Shown: positions 38,401 through 50,010, numbered from the stretch's first letter. The stretch: 64,000 nt of DNA from Pseudisothecium myosuroides (GCA_951799445.1 OX637295.1:20274001-20338000), one strand, 5' to 3'. Notes: generated from the sequence alone by a model not told the origin. Translations and numbers: made by a program.

Positions 38401-41400
38401 CCATCTCGAACTGGAAGGCACCCAAAGGCGGAACTGTGAAATAGACACCAACGCTTAGAATTAGCGTATCAATATAAATCCAGTCACTGAAATTAACCCT
38501 AAAAACTCAAATTTGGCCTCATGTTTTTACCAGACTCAAATGGGGACTTTTGTTTGTTCAATTTCATTTCTTTCTGTCTAACGCATGCAATGTTCTTCAC
38601 TGATTCCAGTGATACAAAATTTGGTTCCATCAGAGTTCTATTTTTCATATTACGATCGATCAGCTTGATCACTTTCAAACCATGAAATCTCAGTCCTTTA
38701 GGGCTTCAGTGAAAATGACACTTCCTATTGTATACTGACGAATGATTGTTCTTGCGGACCTGGGAGAAATGAGCCATGCAAAGCAAGTGCTAAATCTCCA
38801 TCTTCTGATGAAAAGGGGTGATGAATTGTGACAAGCTTTGTCCCATCTTGAAATGTTCCTTCAACCTGCAATCATATTATCGCAATAGTCAGGAAACCTT
38901 AGTAGTGCACTGGAGTCTTCCAGTTCAATACTAACCTCATATCCTTTTTCTAGCAAATTTAAGTGTGCCAAAATGTGACGTTCATGTGCTGAATACTAGG
39001 ATGTTCAAGCGCTCACATGGGATTCTAGTTACCCAAATGGAGCCTTGTAGTTCCAAAATCCAGGATTAACACCGGTCTGAGATTTAGATAGGTGTCTCAA
39101 ACTGCTCCTAATGAAAATCCTTTTTGAAAACCCTAAACCCTAAAGTATAGAAATGGTATAGATTTGAGATTTAAGATGAATGCTCCAAACCGCTCCAGTT
39201 CCTAGTTTACCAAGTGTGCTAAATATTTGAATTACACCAATGTAATGAATGTGACCGTTGCTGAGAGTTGATGAGTCAGAAGGTGAAAGTTACTGACCTG
39301 AACTGCCTCCGCAAGATATGGTACGCCAGGCAGCACTTGTCGCCTGCATAAAAAAAAAAGACTTAGCATTGGCAGTAATACAAAAAACTAAAACTAAACA
39401 CGAAATCTAACGCATACCTAAGAAGTTATACCATTTATTTCTGACTTGAAATGCATAAACCAAGGCACTAAAAAACTCTCCCCAAATAAAACTATATCTT
39501 CGGAAAGCAATAGGGAGAGTAAGAGAGAGACTCCAAGTTCAAAGGTTTGAGAACTGAGCAATTTTGAGCCCCAAATGCTCATCATAAGTACTAACTCTCA
39601 CACACGGATTTTCAGTCTTGTTAAGAATCACCTCTCATTGTAAAACGTAAGTTTCACACTTTTACAACAGGGTTGTCAGAGTGCAAGCCTTCTATTCCAC
39701 AATCAGAGGTGATTCTTAAGCACCATTTGTAAACTCAACGCAGGAGTATCCCATGAGACCCCAAATGAAAAGAAATATGAAATCATGCAGCAGTCGTCGC
39801 CAGCTCTGACAACCCCAAACGACGTGAGAATCCAAAAACTTCGCAATGATTCTTTCTTTGCAACACCATGCTGACTCAAAATACCCAAAAGCACACCCTA
39901 GCGCTCTCAAACCTGGAGGTTATGTAAAGTCTTCACTCACTACACCGTAAGGGAGAGGTTCCATTCAACATACAAGTGAACTTTGAGCCTTTCCCTACCA
40001 CAATCTAGAAATCTGAGCCTTCTTAAACTTTGCACATTTGTTTTGTGTTAAGCTAAAGATCAACTGCAAAAAACTAAGTGTCAAGAGATTAAGCATTTTC
40101 ACACTTAACACAAATCAAAGTTCACCTGTATGGCCAATGGTGCATCTAATGAACCATATGGTTGATGGAGTCTCTACTATACATGCTTGCTGGAATGAAG
40201 AGGACTCCAATTTCCAAATAGCTGCCCAAATTCTTAACGTTGAAAGCATTTTAGGGTAGCGCCATAGCCAATATATTCAACCCCAAGAGCAAATTCAGCA
40301 GCAAACGCATACATTCCAAAGTTTTGGTGACCTAACCTTCCCAGCATGTGCTTGCCAAGGTCCATCAGCTCGGCCACCGACTTGCCCTCCCTGATGAACT
40401 CCAACACCTGTTCCAACACATGATTAATTCCAGCAACAGTGATTTAACGGAAACTAAACGAACCCTCTTCCAATTTGAAGAGGTTCTTATAAGCAGGACC
40501 TCCCCCATCTCAAGCTAGCAAAGACTCTTATACCTATTTCAACAATTTAAACTAGCAACAAAGTTTTAGTTGCAAAGTTGGTACAAAGAGTCTTAGACCT
40601 ATTTCAACACCAATGTTTTAACTAAAACTAAACTAACCTTATTTCCATTTCTAACAAGGGCTTATAAGTTAGACCTCCTACTGGGAGGCCTCCCTTATAT
40701 CGACGAACTAAAGTAGCTTGACATGGGGAGGAGATGGGAGGCCTTTATCCTCTACACTTAAATGCGAGGCCTCATATCACATGTCCAAGAGCTTATAAAA
40801 TTTTGCACAATGGTTTCGATTTTTATATGGTTTGCATTAAACAATGTTTCAACTAATCTAGAACTAAATTGAAATGTTAAACCAAATAGAAGATGGGGAA
40901 TTACATGACTTCGAGGCAATCAATTTGATGACTTCTAGATGATTGAAAGGAAACTAAAAAGTATACTAAAAAGTATACTACGTTCTTCTACAAGGCTCTA
41001 CAAGGAGTATTTGAATTTAAATCTGAATTTTCCACCTCACATTTCTTTGCAAGCCTCAACATTTGTCACCTACTAAACTTTCCATTTAAGCAGGTAATCT
41101 AGACATGTGTCTCATTTTCTAAATTAGTGAGTTTAGGAAACTCCAAAAGTGAATCCACTATGAGATCCCTATGAAATTAAATTCAAACCAAAGATGACCT
41201 CTGCTATATCAATAATTTATTATGCAACTACTAGTTGATTGAGGGGAAACTAAATGCTAAACTAGACTCTTAACTCCAAATTGAAGATGGGAAACAAAAT
41301 TCATAATGCATGAACTTCAAGATGATTGAAGGTAAACTAAAAACTCAACTAATCTTTTTAACTCCACACTACAGTTAGAGAGACAAACTTTTATACTGTA

Positions 41401-41953
41401 GCAACTTCAAAAATAATTGAAAAGAAACTAAAAACTTGAACTAACTTTCAATCCAAACTAAAGATGGAGACACAAAACATTACAATGCGACAACTCCAAG
41501 TTGATGGGAGGAAAACTAAAACCCAAAGCAAACTCTTAACACCAAACTGAAGCTCAAGAGACAAAATATACAAAACCACAATTTCAAGATGATTGAAGGG
41601 AAATTAAAACCTGAACTAATCTCTTCAGGTTGAAGATGATGGGGAAGATAGGGAGACAAAATCATATAATGCAGCAACTTCAAGATAACTGAGAGGAAAC
41701 TAATAAAAAAATCTACTAAACTCTTCAATCTGAATCAATGGTGGAAAGATCAAAAAAAATTTTACAACGCCGACCATGAAGACGACTAAACACAAACTAA
41801 ACCCGAAACTAAACTCTTAAACCCCACCTGCGAGGCGATGAGTGCGATGGCCTCCGGATGATTGAGCCTTATCCCGCGCGCCAGTCGCTTCTGCGCCACG
41901 CAAGCGGCTCCATGCAACACCAGCTTGTTCACCTCCCGCGGTGCCAAATTCAT
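29485..41953 (-). CDS. URE: urease, plant single-chain nickel enzyme, 837 aa
   Basis: Hydrolyses urea to ammonia and carbamate in the cytosol, recycling nitrogen. Eighteen exons: 41953-41828, 40407-40337, 39343-39298, 38865-38760, 38433-38291, 37761-37651, 37136-36973, 36726-36348, 35168-35060, 34351-34212, 34003-33866, 33208-33117, 32751-32622, 32093-31935, 31426-31256, 30733-30599, 30112-30041 and 29706-29485, giving 838 codons including TAG. Order follows the fused plant enzyme: gamma part ([20 protein letters not shown]), beta part ([20 protein letters not shown]) and alpha part. Nickel ligands and catalytic residues are all present: HIH at 403-405, the carbamylated Lys at about 486 in GLKLHEDWG, His 515 and about 541, flap MVCHHL with Cys 588 and His 589, and Asp 629 in [11 protein letters not shown]. 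Numbers run four behind jack bean urease. The C terminus LAQTYFLF is typical. Predicted active. Introns are unusually repeat-rich. Accessory proteins UreD/F/G are not in the window. Confidence 0.97.
30790..31235. repeat. three tandem copies of about 157 bp in urease intron 15
   Basis: ATATCTCAAAATxTCATTTTA, AGGTCATATT, AAGGATTAAGAATGGT and CATATGAxGAATT recur at about 30830, 30988 and 31143. The third copy is the most diverged. Confidence 0.8.
35240..35647. mobile_element. truncated TTAA-family element in urease intron 8
   Basis: The right end CTTTTAGAGGTTAA (35633-35646) and about 400 bp inward match the start of the 9984 element in reverse, including AATGGCAGCTTT and CCACACGTTTTCAAACTAGT. 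The other terminus is missing; the copy stops near TTTCCATCTTGTACCTACTT. Confidence 0.65.
35680..36310. repeat. degenerate tandem repeats in urease intron 8
   Basis: Phrases like TATCCAAACACCA-ATTC, GGCACGTTCxAATCCTC and TCATAACTTTxxCATA recur about every 110-130 bp, around 35760, 35890, 36180 and 36250. Copies are strongly diverged. Confidence 0.5.
37169..37363. mobile_element. short TTAA-type MITE in urease intron 6
   Basis: Starts TTAACCCCTAAGTACCCAAA and ends TTTGGGCACTTCTAGGGGCTAA, so the ends are inverted over about 20 bp with TTAA on one side and CTAA on the other. 195 bp, non-coding. Confidence 0.65.
39621..39719. repeat. small inverted repeat in urease intron 2
   Basis: TTAAGAATCACCTCT at 39621-39635 is exactly complementary to 39705-39719, with a 69-base spacer. 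Confidence 0.75.
41180..41830. repeat. degenerate minisatellite in urease intron 1
   Basis: Units of roughly 85-100 bp share GAGACAAAAT, CAACTTCAAGATGATTGA, GGAAACTAAAA and CTAAACTCTT. About six units are recognisable up to exon 1, all diverged from one another. Confidence 0.65.
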
Positions 41954-42103
41954 CGTGAATCACTCACTCACAAACGGAAAAAAAAACCCAGAAAAAACTC
42001 TCACCACCCTTCCAGATCACCCACTCCTTGCCCTGCCACATCCCAATTCAAATCACACACATCAAATTCCACCAACCATTCCTGAAACCCCTCCACTTGC
42101 ATA

Positions 42104-42133
42104 GTCAAGACTAAGGATATCCTTAGTCTTGAC
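42104..42133. repeat. perfect 30-bp palindrome at the edge of module copy 2
   Basis: Fifteen bases GTCAAGACTAAGGAT followed immediately by their exact reverse complement, with no spacer. It sits about 150 bases upstream of the urease start and a few bases from where similarity to 24826-26488 begins. Confidence 0.9.
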
Positions 42134-42138
42134 AACAC

Positions 42139-43726
42139 AAATAACTTTGAATACATACATACCATTTGAGGATGAACTAGGGGTAATAGACAATTGTCTG
42201 GCACAAGCTATCGGCGTAGCTTTAAATTTTTTATGCACTGTCCAAACAGACCGAAGTTTGCATCAGATTGCCCTAGTTGCATTACAGAACTACTACACGA
42301 TTTCGGTAGCAGTAGATGCATGTGAGCTCTCTTCAGAGCTGATCTCAAATGTCCATTAGATGGCAGCAATCAACAGAACTTTGCAGCATAAGACCATATA
42401 CTCTAAACAATTGACATAAGCAAATAGGGCACTTTCAAGTGCAATCAGATGACCTGCTCACAGTCACAGCCTACAGAATTTCAATATCATTAGCTGCATG
42501 TAAAATACCCTAAGCGCGGAATTAGAAATTATCTCAACATCCATAAGATGAGAGCTGTTGATTGCGTCCTTCTGCACAATGTATAAGCCGCACACTATAA
42601 AAACTTAGCACAAGCAATCAGTGCAGAATCTGATTGACCTACTCACACTGAAAAAACTGCAATATTTTAACATCACTAGCTCCATAAACACTCCCTCCAG
42701 AGCTGAAGAATAAATTATCTCAAGAGAGACCTTAATTGCGAACATCTAATGAATAAAAACTCTTCAGCTTAAGGCAAAAAAATTCAACCCCTTTAGCGCA
42801 GAAATAATCCCACTGCATTCCGCTCGATTCTATAATGTACATGCCCGTAAAATTAGATTTAGAAATTATCTCAGCATCCATTTAGATGAACGCAACAGCA
42901 CTCTTCTGCATAAGCCATACTCAGTACACTGCAAACACATAAAACAAGCAAACGGCGCAGAATCAAGTGCCTCACATTGACCTCCTCACACAGAAAAAAC
43001 TACACAATTTCAATATCATCAGCTGCTGCATGAGCAATCCCTTAAAAGCTGAAGTAAAAATCATCTTAGAAAAAATCTTGATTGAGTTCATCTAAAGACA
43101 AGCGCAAAGAACACGAGTTCTCTTCGTAACGCAACAGATTCTCTTGATTATTTGCGCAAAAAAGTTCCCCTTGTATTCCTATTCAACAACGTACAACCCG
43201 TAAGAGCGGAATAAAAAATTATCTCAAAATTCACTTGATGAACGCCATCAACAACACTCTTCTGCGAAGCTCGACTGAGTTCATCTAATGGAAAAACGCA
43301 AGCCACAACACTCCTCTCCGTAACGCAACACATTCCACGCTCCTTTCGCACATTCACAATCCGCTCGATTCTACAAAACTCCAATACAAGAGCTCTAATT
43401 CTCCTCTTCATACCAAATCTCACCATTCCTAACGATTTCCCGTTACCTGATCCGTGAAAAAAAAAAAAATAGTTGCGGCATCGGGAATGGCGTGAAGCAG
43501 AAACGTACCAGCGTGAATGGCGTCCTTCGGGGCAACGAAATGGCGAGAGGTTGAATTGAAGCGCACGTCGTCAGGCGTCGTTGCAAATGCAGAGAATTTC
43601 TAGCAAACAATGCAACTGGGAAATGGAATGTGAAATGGGAATGGGGGGCGGAGACACAGGAAGACCGGCTCCGGGGTTGGAGGGTATCGGACCGCATGAG
43701 TTAAGGATTCGCAAGTGGACGAGAAA
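42139..43726 (-). repeat. 5' module, copy 2, upstream of urease
   Basis: Same-orientation copy of 24826-26488 with scattered substitutions and indels. It keeps the likely non-coding exon and donor ATTCACGCTG/gtacgt (last exon base 43509). A possible acceptor (long pyrimidine tract then TTTGTGAG) lies just upstream of the urease ATG at about 41967, so urease transcripts may start in this module and splice to exon 1. That splicing is inference. Confidence 0.7.
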
Positions 43727-44350
43727 GGTTCGCACTGACAGGCAAACAATTGATTCCAAAGAAGCGGGGGATGGAGAAGATGCTCCAGGTGGGGAAAGCA
43801 TTGGAAAGCATGATGTGCACTTGTGCAGGAATCTAGAAGAGGGGTCGGTGTGCTTCCCGCATTTCAGCTGGACTTTCTTTTCTTTCATTCTTTGTATGTA
43901 TACGACAGGCGGAAGCTTTTAGTTGCGACTTGCGAGTTGCGAGGGAGGCGGGATTCCCGGGTTTCCTCGCAGAGGATTCTTCAGCCTGATCCTTCGTCGC
44001 CCTTCGTCCGGCATTCGTCCAAGCTTCGTCTGGCCTCGGTCCACGATTCCTCTCAGGATTTCTTAACGGATGAGACCTCTTGTCTTAAGTCTTAACCTCT
44101 CTAAGCTTAAACCCTTCGAAGTTCCCAATCCAGTTCCCAATCGCGTTCTCACCTCCTTCGTCTCCGGGACGACTAGCTTCCGAAGAAGCAAAGCACGCGT
44201 TCTGCTTTGGAAACAATCGGGGTTGCACCTGCACCCAAGCTTCGATCTCTTCACTCCGTTGATTCTCACAATCCCCCATCACAACCTTCGCATTCCTTTG
44301 GTGCGATTTCAAGGTCAGATTTATTGTACTCCCACCATCCATTCCGCACC
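43727..44350 (+). promoter_or_regulatory. promoter/leader of the Tim44-like gene
   Basis: GC-richer DNA between module copy 2 and the ATG at 44351. The urease module and this gene face away from each other, so the interval may act as a shared divergent promoter. No specific motif was recognised. Confidence 0.4.
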
Positions 44351-47300
44351 ATGTTGGCGCGGGGCTTAAGCCGCAGGCTCTGTCCCCCACTCTCTCGTGT
44401 CGTGCAGTCATCACCCGGCTGCTCTGCTGCACTCTTGGACGCCAAGGAGGATCGTCTAGGCGATGGAGTCGTCGCTCTTCCGTTCACGCGGTCATGGCAA
44501 TTCTCCAGCGGTAAGTCATGAAACAGAGTCGTTTTCTGCACGAGGTTTTCTGCTGGTTCTGTTAATATGGACTTTGAGTGGGGTTTTAGATTGCGATGTG
44601 AATTCTTGTAGCTAATTCACGTCGAGTGATGAAATTTAGGGCAATTCGGAGTGTTCGTTCGTGGAATTAATGCAGGTGGGAGAGGGTAGTTTGGTTTCTG
44701 ACCTAATTGGGTTTAGGAGATCAACCAATTGCTGGATCAGTGTGAAAAAACGAATGAAAGTGAGTTTCGAGTTAGGCGGGTTCGATAAGCAGTCGTGTGA
44801 CACCACGATTAGCGACGTGTCGGTCCAACATTGTAATTTTAGGGTAGTTTCGAGTGCTCATTCCTGGTTGTCAGAGGTTAGTTTGGTTTCTGAGCTAATT
44901 GGATTACCCAGATCAACTAATTGCTGGATCAGTGTGGAAAAAAGAATGAAAGTAAGTTTCGAGTTAGGCGGGTTCGATAATCAGTCGTGTGACACCACGA
45001 TTAGCGACGTTTCGGTCCAACATTGTAATTTTAGGGCAATTTTGAATGTTCATCCCTGGGACTAATGCAGTTGTCAGAGGTTAGTTTCGTTTCTGACCTA
45101 ATTGGATTTACTTAATCCTCCAATCGCTGAATCAGTGTGAAAAAACGACTGGATTCATTTTCGATTTAGGCAGGTGCACAGGGGTTATGATCTCTTCGAA
45201 ACTAACGATACGTAGCCATTTTCCAGGGTTTGCGTCGGACGCTCTGGCAGGGACGGCCTCTAGGTCGGCTACAGAATATGGCTTAGGGTTTCGTCAGCTG
45301 CTCTCACCGGTACACAATTTGGCCTGCTTTGTAGGGTTTAGGGTTTAAGGTTTAGGGTTCAAATTTGAGTTCAAATCTTGTGTAGTTCTCTCATATTAGT
45401 TTCGTTGGATACTCACCATTCAGGTCTTTTCATTGAAATCTTAGTATTCATTATAGTTCAGGTTGTTAACAACGCATGTATAGAATTGTATTTATTAATT
45501 GGACAAGAAGCTAGACTTGATAAGCTTTGATCTGAAATTTGAACAAGTGGATTTGAACCTTGTACAAGAAAGTATTTTGAACTTGAACCTTACAAATTTA
45601 TGAGTTCAGCCCCTCGGTGAGGTGTTAACTACCAATAGTTTTTATTTGATGGTCAGATTTTAACACAAAGCTCTATTCGAGGTGACCGTGGATTTGCGAA
45701 GGCCGTTGCTTTGCCTCCTCAGATGCAGAAACCAGTAAGCGGTTCCTTGACATTTTCTGTCCTTTCAATTTGGGAAATGCGCTGCTTTACTGATCTCCGT
45801 TATCATATGGACCTGAGATCTTTGTCTGCATTATGAATAGTTCAAATTTTGATGTACGCCACCCTCTCTTATTTGACAAATTTCCCTCGTTTTGTATGGC
45901 ATTTCTCCAGACAACAAATTTTCTGATATTTCTGGTTTTCCAGCTATACATTATTTATTCCTTGATAGTAACGTATACCCCTATCCTGGTACAGATGAAA
46001 TTACGTGTTTTCATGGGGAGTCCTGGGGTGATTGGAGAACCGTGGAAACCTCTTCCTCCGCCTCTCCCTTTTCTAAGACGGTCTGTCTAGGTCTTCCTTT
46101 ACTCAGTGATGTTAAACTTCAATGAACTTCTGCTGCTTTTACACCTCTACACCTTTTTGGTGTTCGTTGCCCTACCCAAGCCCTCCCACCTGTACTTGAT
46201 TTCTTAATCTGCACATTGTCCATATCTTATTCTATGCACACTCTTATTATATACTTTGTTACCAGATGGTTTACGCAAGAAGGATGGAGGATCAGAAAGC
46301 AGAATGTTCAAGGCATGGTATGTATCTTGTTTTCCTTCATTTTTTGTTTGTTAGGAACTTGTTGCTTCAACTTGGTACGCTATCGTTCGGGTACGTGCCA
46401 GAAGAGGAATTTGTAAGCCATTTACTTTAGATCAAAAATCGAAAATACTGGAAACTCCCCTGGAGGTACTCTAGAAAATGTAGCATTATAAGTGGCAGGG
46501 TTTAAGCGGTAATACAGTTGGCCTGGTTTACGCTGTTAGGTTTTGTAAAACTGACGGAATTTTCTACAAGTGAGAGGTAGCACGACAAAGTTTGCTTTTC
46601 AAAGTGCACGCTAGTGATTGGTGAATTTCAACTTTGCCCGTATAATTCTGGATATTGGATGATCATTTTTTTGGATGCCCTGACTGGTCGCTCATATATC
46701 TTGTCGATGACTTCCGTTGTGGCAGCTGAAAACAGGTTTTACATTAGCGAAAATACGACAGAAAACAAAAGGCTACAGCCAAACCAAGTTTTATCGTGAT
46801 GCTTCTGATCTTTATAAAGAGGTAGGTTTCGCACCTTTGATTTTACGTATCCTAGAAGTGGCTTGTTGTTCTAAACCTGAGCTCTTGCAGAACATAGTCC
46901 CGTCGAGAATTGAGATTGTTATCAATTCATTGACTGTCTTTGTTGCATGCAGATCAATAGTGCTTTAGCAGTAGGGGATCGTTCTGCCCTTCGTCAGCTT
47001 GTTACTGACAACGTCTTGACGGTACATTATATACCCCGTACATGTGCTTAAGCAATGCTGGAGGGTGACAAAGTGACCCCAGTTAGAGAGAGGTTCTGCT
47101 AATTTGATGGGGAAAGGGAGAACAGGGTTTTCAGGTAAATTAGATTGTTTCAAGAACTTTTCGACAACGTGAAGAGAATCAGAAGGTTTCCCTATGGTCA
47201 TAACACACACGCATAGGCCTCTGAAGGCCTCCACCATTTCTCTATGACCATAGGGAGACCTCCTCATGGGAAAGATTCTCTTCATGATACTTCCTATAGT

Positions 47301-48671
47301 TCCTGAAATAGTCTAATTTTACTGAGAACCCTGTCGCAGCTGCATCAGCTATGTTGCTTCTTGCCCTGAATTGCCCTGAATCGGCAATAGATGCCCTTTA
47401 CGTGGTTTAGGTTTACAATATGATATTCTTTGTGAAACTTTTTATATCAAATGTTCCTCCCTAAAAATTGTCTGAAACGCAATGTCGTCCTCTGTTCTAT
47501 GTTTCAGGTAATGAAGAAAGAATTGAAGCACAGGGAGCAAGGCTGGGCACGAGTTCAGTGGGAGCTTGTAGGTCCACTGAAGTTAATACGGACACTCCAG
47601 GGCCGTCTGGTGGGTACCTTCGGCCGGTAACCTCTCCTTGCTTTCTTGGCTGTTAATCATTTATTTTTCCCCTAAGCAGTTGAAGTTGTGTTTTGCAGAT
47701 AGGAATTGATCAGAAGAATATGGACACAGCGTTTGCACAACTTACACTTCGGATTATTAGTAATCAGGTAATCCTCCGCGAATACTTGTCAACTCTTATT
47801 CTTCCTTTCCGGTAAACGACTTTACTGTTTCTTTCCTCAAGAGATTCAGTATTAATGGGATTTTTTCTGAACTTTTGGATACATTTTGGCTGTAGAAGAG
47901 CTTTTAATCTCGTTTTTGTTCCGATTGCAGAAGTTCGCAGCATATGATAAGCAAGGGAAGCTTGTTGCAGGAGATCCAGAGAGTGAGGTCAGTCCTGGTT
48001 CAACTCTCGATCTCCATCTGTCTTAACCCTTACGTGCCCAAAATCATACTAGAAAGTCCACTTTGGAAGATAATAGTTGATTATTGTAAATTCCAAAACA
48101 CATTCCTATCAGAGGGTATGAAGTCTCCTTTCTATTTGCACATTTTTTGACCTGGAAGCATCATAAATGACTCCTGTATATTTGGAAACCCTCGTTTTGG
48201 GCCACATGGGCAATTAGGGGTTAGGTTCGCACATAGTGCTGTCCTTGTTTTACTCTGCAGTTGTGGGTTTTGTTGAAATCCAAACTTTTCTTAACCCTAA
48301 TTGCCTAAGCTAAAAAGAAAAAGTCCTTTCTGGAAGCCCATAGTTATCATAGTATGATTTCTTCTTTGTATTGGTATATGTTGTGATCTTCCTTGAAGTT
48401 TTTCAAATTATTTCTTTTAACTCCTACTTGGAAGTGGCCACTTTTGGCCATTTGAGCACGTGGAGGTTAATTTGTTGTATGAGTCGTAGAGACATGTTTT
48501 CTTCTGTGACTTCCTCTACAAGATTTGTGGAGGACGTCGTTATAGAAACTTACTCACACATTGAGGTGTGACTGTTTTTCGCAGCTTACGGTGGAGGATA
48601 TTTGGGTCTTTGAAAGACAAATCTCACATCCAGAGGTACGGTGGAAATTGTGTGGCCGTCTCTCAGTTTGA
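44351..48671 (+). CDS. mitochondrial Tim44-like/mL45-related protein, 312 aa
   Basis: Protein of the Tim44-like (Tim44/Mba1/mL45) family, expected at the matrix face of the inner membrane in protein import or mitoribosome attachment. Eleven exons: 44351-44510, 45227-45309, 45657-45734, 45995-46080, 46266-46317, 46726-46821, 46953-47021, 47508-47609, 47699-47767, 47931-47987 and 48585-48671, giving 313 codons including TGA. The N terminus is Arg-rich and lacks acids early on (MLARGLSRRLCPPLSRVVQS), as in a mitochondrial presequence. RRWFTQEGWRIRKQN and KTKGYSQTKFYRDASDLYKE precede the C-terminal Tim44-like fold (about 180-312), which ends DIWVFERQISHPEVRWKLCG. It resembles the plant Tim44-related protein encoded at Arabidopsis At5g27395 rather than true TIM44. 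The donor of exon 4 is GTCTGT. Start and phase are consistent throughout. Confidence 0.88.
44689..45110. repeat. two-and-a-bit tandem copies of about 192 bp in intron 1 of the Tim44-like gene
   Basis: GTTTGGTTTCTGAxCTAATT recurs at 44689 and 44881, and as GTTTCGTTTCTGACC at 45084. Copies one and two are nearly identical (ATTGCTGGATCAGTGTG, GAGTTAGGCGGGTTCGATAA). Confidence 0.9.
45333..45360. repeat. short interstitial telomere-like repeat in intron 2 of the Tim44-like gene
   Basis: GGGTTTAGGGTTTAAGG followed by TTTAGGGTT, that is, about four plant telomere units (TTTAGGG), one altered. Confidence 0.7.
47122..47334. mobile_element. foldback MITE in intron 7 of the Tim44-like gene
   Basis: ACAGGGTTxTCAG-TAAATTAGA and TGAAGAGAATC at the left are mirrored by the reverse complement at 47270-47334; the inner arms hold CCCTATGGTCAT and its complement. 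Arms are roughly 80-100 bp. A related single-arm sequence is visible at about 34850-34935 in urease intron 9. Confidence 0.65.
48023..48223. mobile_element. short TTAA-type MITE in intron 10 of the Tim44-like gene (first)
   Basis: Left end TTAACCCTTACGTGCCCAAAA, right end inverted (TTTTGGGCC...AATTAGGGGTTA). About 200 bp and non-coding. Confidence 0.6.
48291..48470. mobile_element. short TTAA-type MITE in intron 10 of the Tim44-like gene (second)
   Basis: Starts TTAACCCTAATTGCC and ends GCACGTGGAGGTTAA; TTAA is exact on both sides. 180 bp, 67 bp after the previous element. Confidence 0.65.
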
Positions 48672-49239
48672 GATCAGCATTGGTGGACCATTTTCTACCA
48701 TCATCCCCAAGGAATAGGCGACATGATTTTGCCAAATCAGAGTGCATGAGAGTTGATTTACCTGCAGATATTCATTTAGTTCAATATTTGGAAGTCCCTT
48801 GAAAGAGAGACTACTGTACAGTACAGAGCCTGGAGCATTTACGGTTGAGATTGCAAATGGGATTTCCTCATTAGAGTACACATGTCTCAGAATGGAGATT
48901 TTGCCTTATCACTAGCGATCCTGCCTAAAGCTGTGACTGCAATTAAACCCGTCTCAAACATGCTTTTGAAACACTCTTGGCTTGCAACATCGTTATTCCA
49001 CAAGGCAAAATAACACAACACTTCTAAAAGCACATTCTTCCGAAACACTTCAGGTCTTTCTTAGATACTTAGGTTCTCTTTCAGGTTAAATGGGAGCTCC
49101 TAGTTTCATTAATTGTAAAATGGAGAGTATTTTCCATATTTAGGTACTTGAGCTGAGGAGTCTCATGAAACTCATGAATTTACACTAGAATTTGAGCTAA
49201 TGGCTCAAAATTGTTCTGCAATTGTCATTTTTAGTGCAT

Positions 49240-50010
49240 TGAATGAAAATTTGGAAAAAAATAAAATTCATTTTCAACTACACTCTTTTTCTTTATACTA
49301 CCATTAGGATGTGTGGAAAAAGTTTCAACCCATTTAGCTCCATAGATTGTAAGATATAAGAATTAACTGTTTGGCCCTCTCTATTAGCTTGATGTTGAAG
49401 TTGCCCCTAAACTTTTGATCTCCACTTCTTTTGATCTAAGTCTCTATTTGGAAAAATAATTATATTTTTACAAAGCCAATGCAAGCTTACATCTTTGGTA
49501 AAAATTCTACTTTCATCCATTTAAAATTGACTTAGTATGAACCTATTTGAGTCTTCAAAAAGCTCCACAAGAGCTTGTTGTCCTATAGGGATTAAAATAG
49601 AATTACCATAATTTGTATAACTTCATTCAAATCAATAATTTACAATGTTCAACACATTTTTGCACCTTGCCTAATTAGATTATAGGGCTTTGAATCCTCT
49701 TAACTTAAAATTTGTGTAGTACAAAAAATTTGAGTTTTAAATTTTTTATATTGAAATATTGACTTGAAAATTTGAGAAAAAAAAATTCAGATTCTCCTTG
49801 ATTTCATTCTTTAATAATTGCTATAGTCAAAATAGATACAAGAAAGAAAGAAAATTAAATTGTTAATAAGTCTAAAATGGAATTGAAACACACCAATCCG
49901 AATAGTGAGATTATTCTAGCATGCAAACTTAACCATGTTGAACTTTTTTTGACCCAAATTTGTAACCCAATGTTGCATCCCTATAATTTACTGAATCGTG
50001 TATCCACCCA
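49240..50010. repeat. degenerate TTAA-family element remnant
   Basis: Blocks such as GGATGTGTGGAAAAAGTTTC and AGTGAGATTATTCTAGCA match the interiors of the 9984 and 19139 elements (CACCAATCCxAATxGTGAGAT). The order is disturbed and both termini are lost. Confidence 0.55.

Noticed and set aside
42104..42133. Palindrome considered as a rho-independent terminator or prophage attachment site
   Set aside because: The window is plant nuclear DNA with spliced genes; bacterial signals do not apply.
43571..43922. Overlapping frames of 105-113 codons on both strands
   Set aside because: They lie in the GC-rich promoter module; frames differ between the two module copies, so no protein is conserved.
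44661..45065. 134-codon plus-strand frame downstream of exon 1 of the Tim44-like gene
   Set aside because: It is an open frame across an intronic tandem duplication; splicing from 44510 to 45227 gives the family protein without it.
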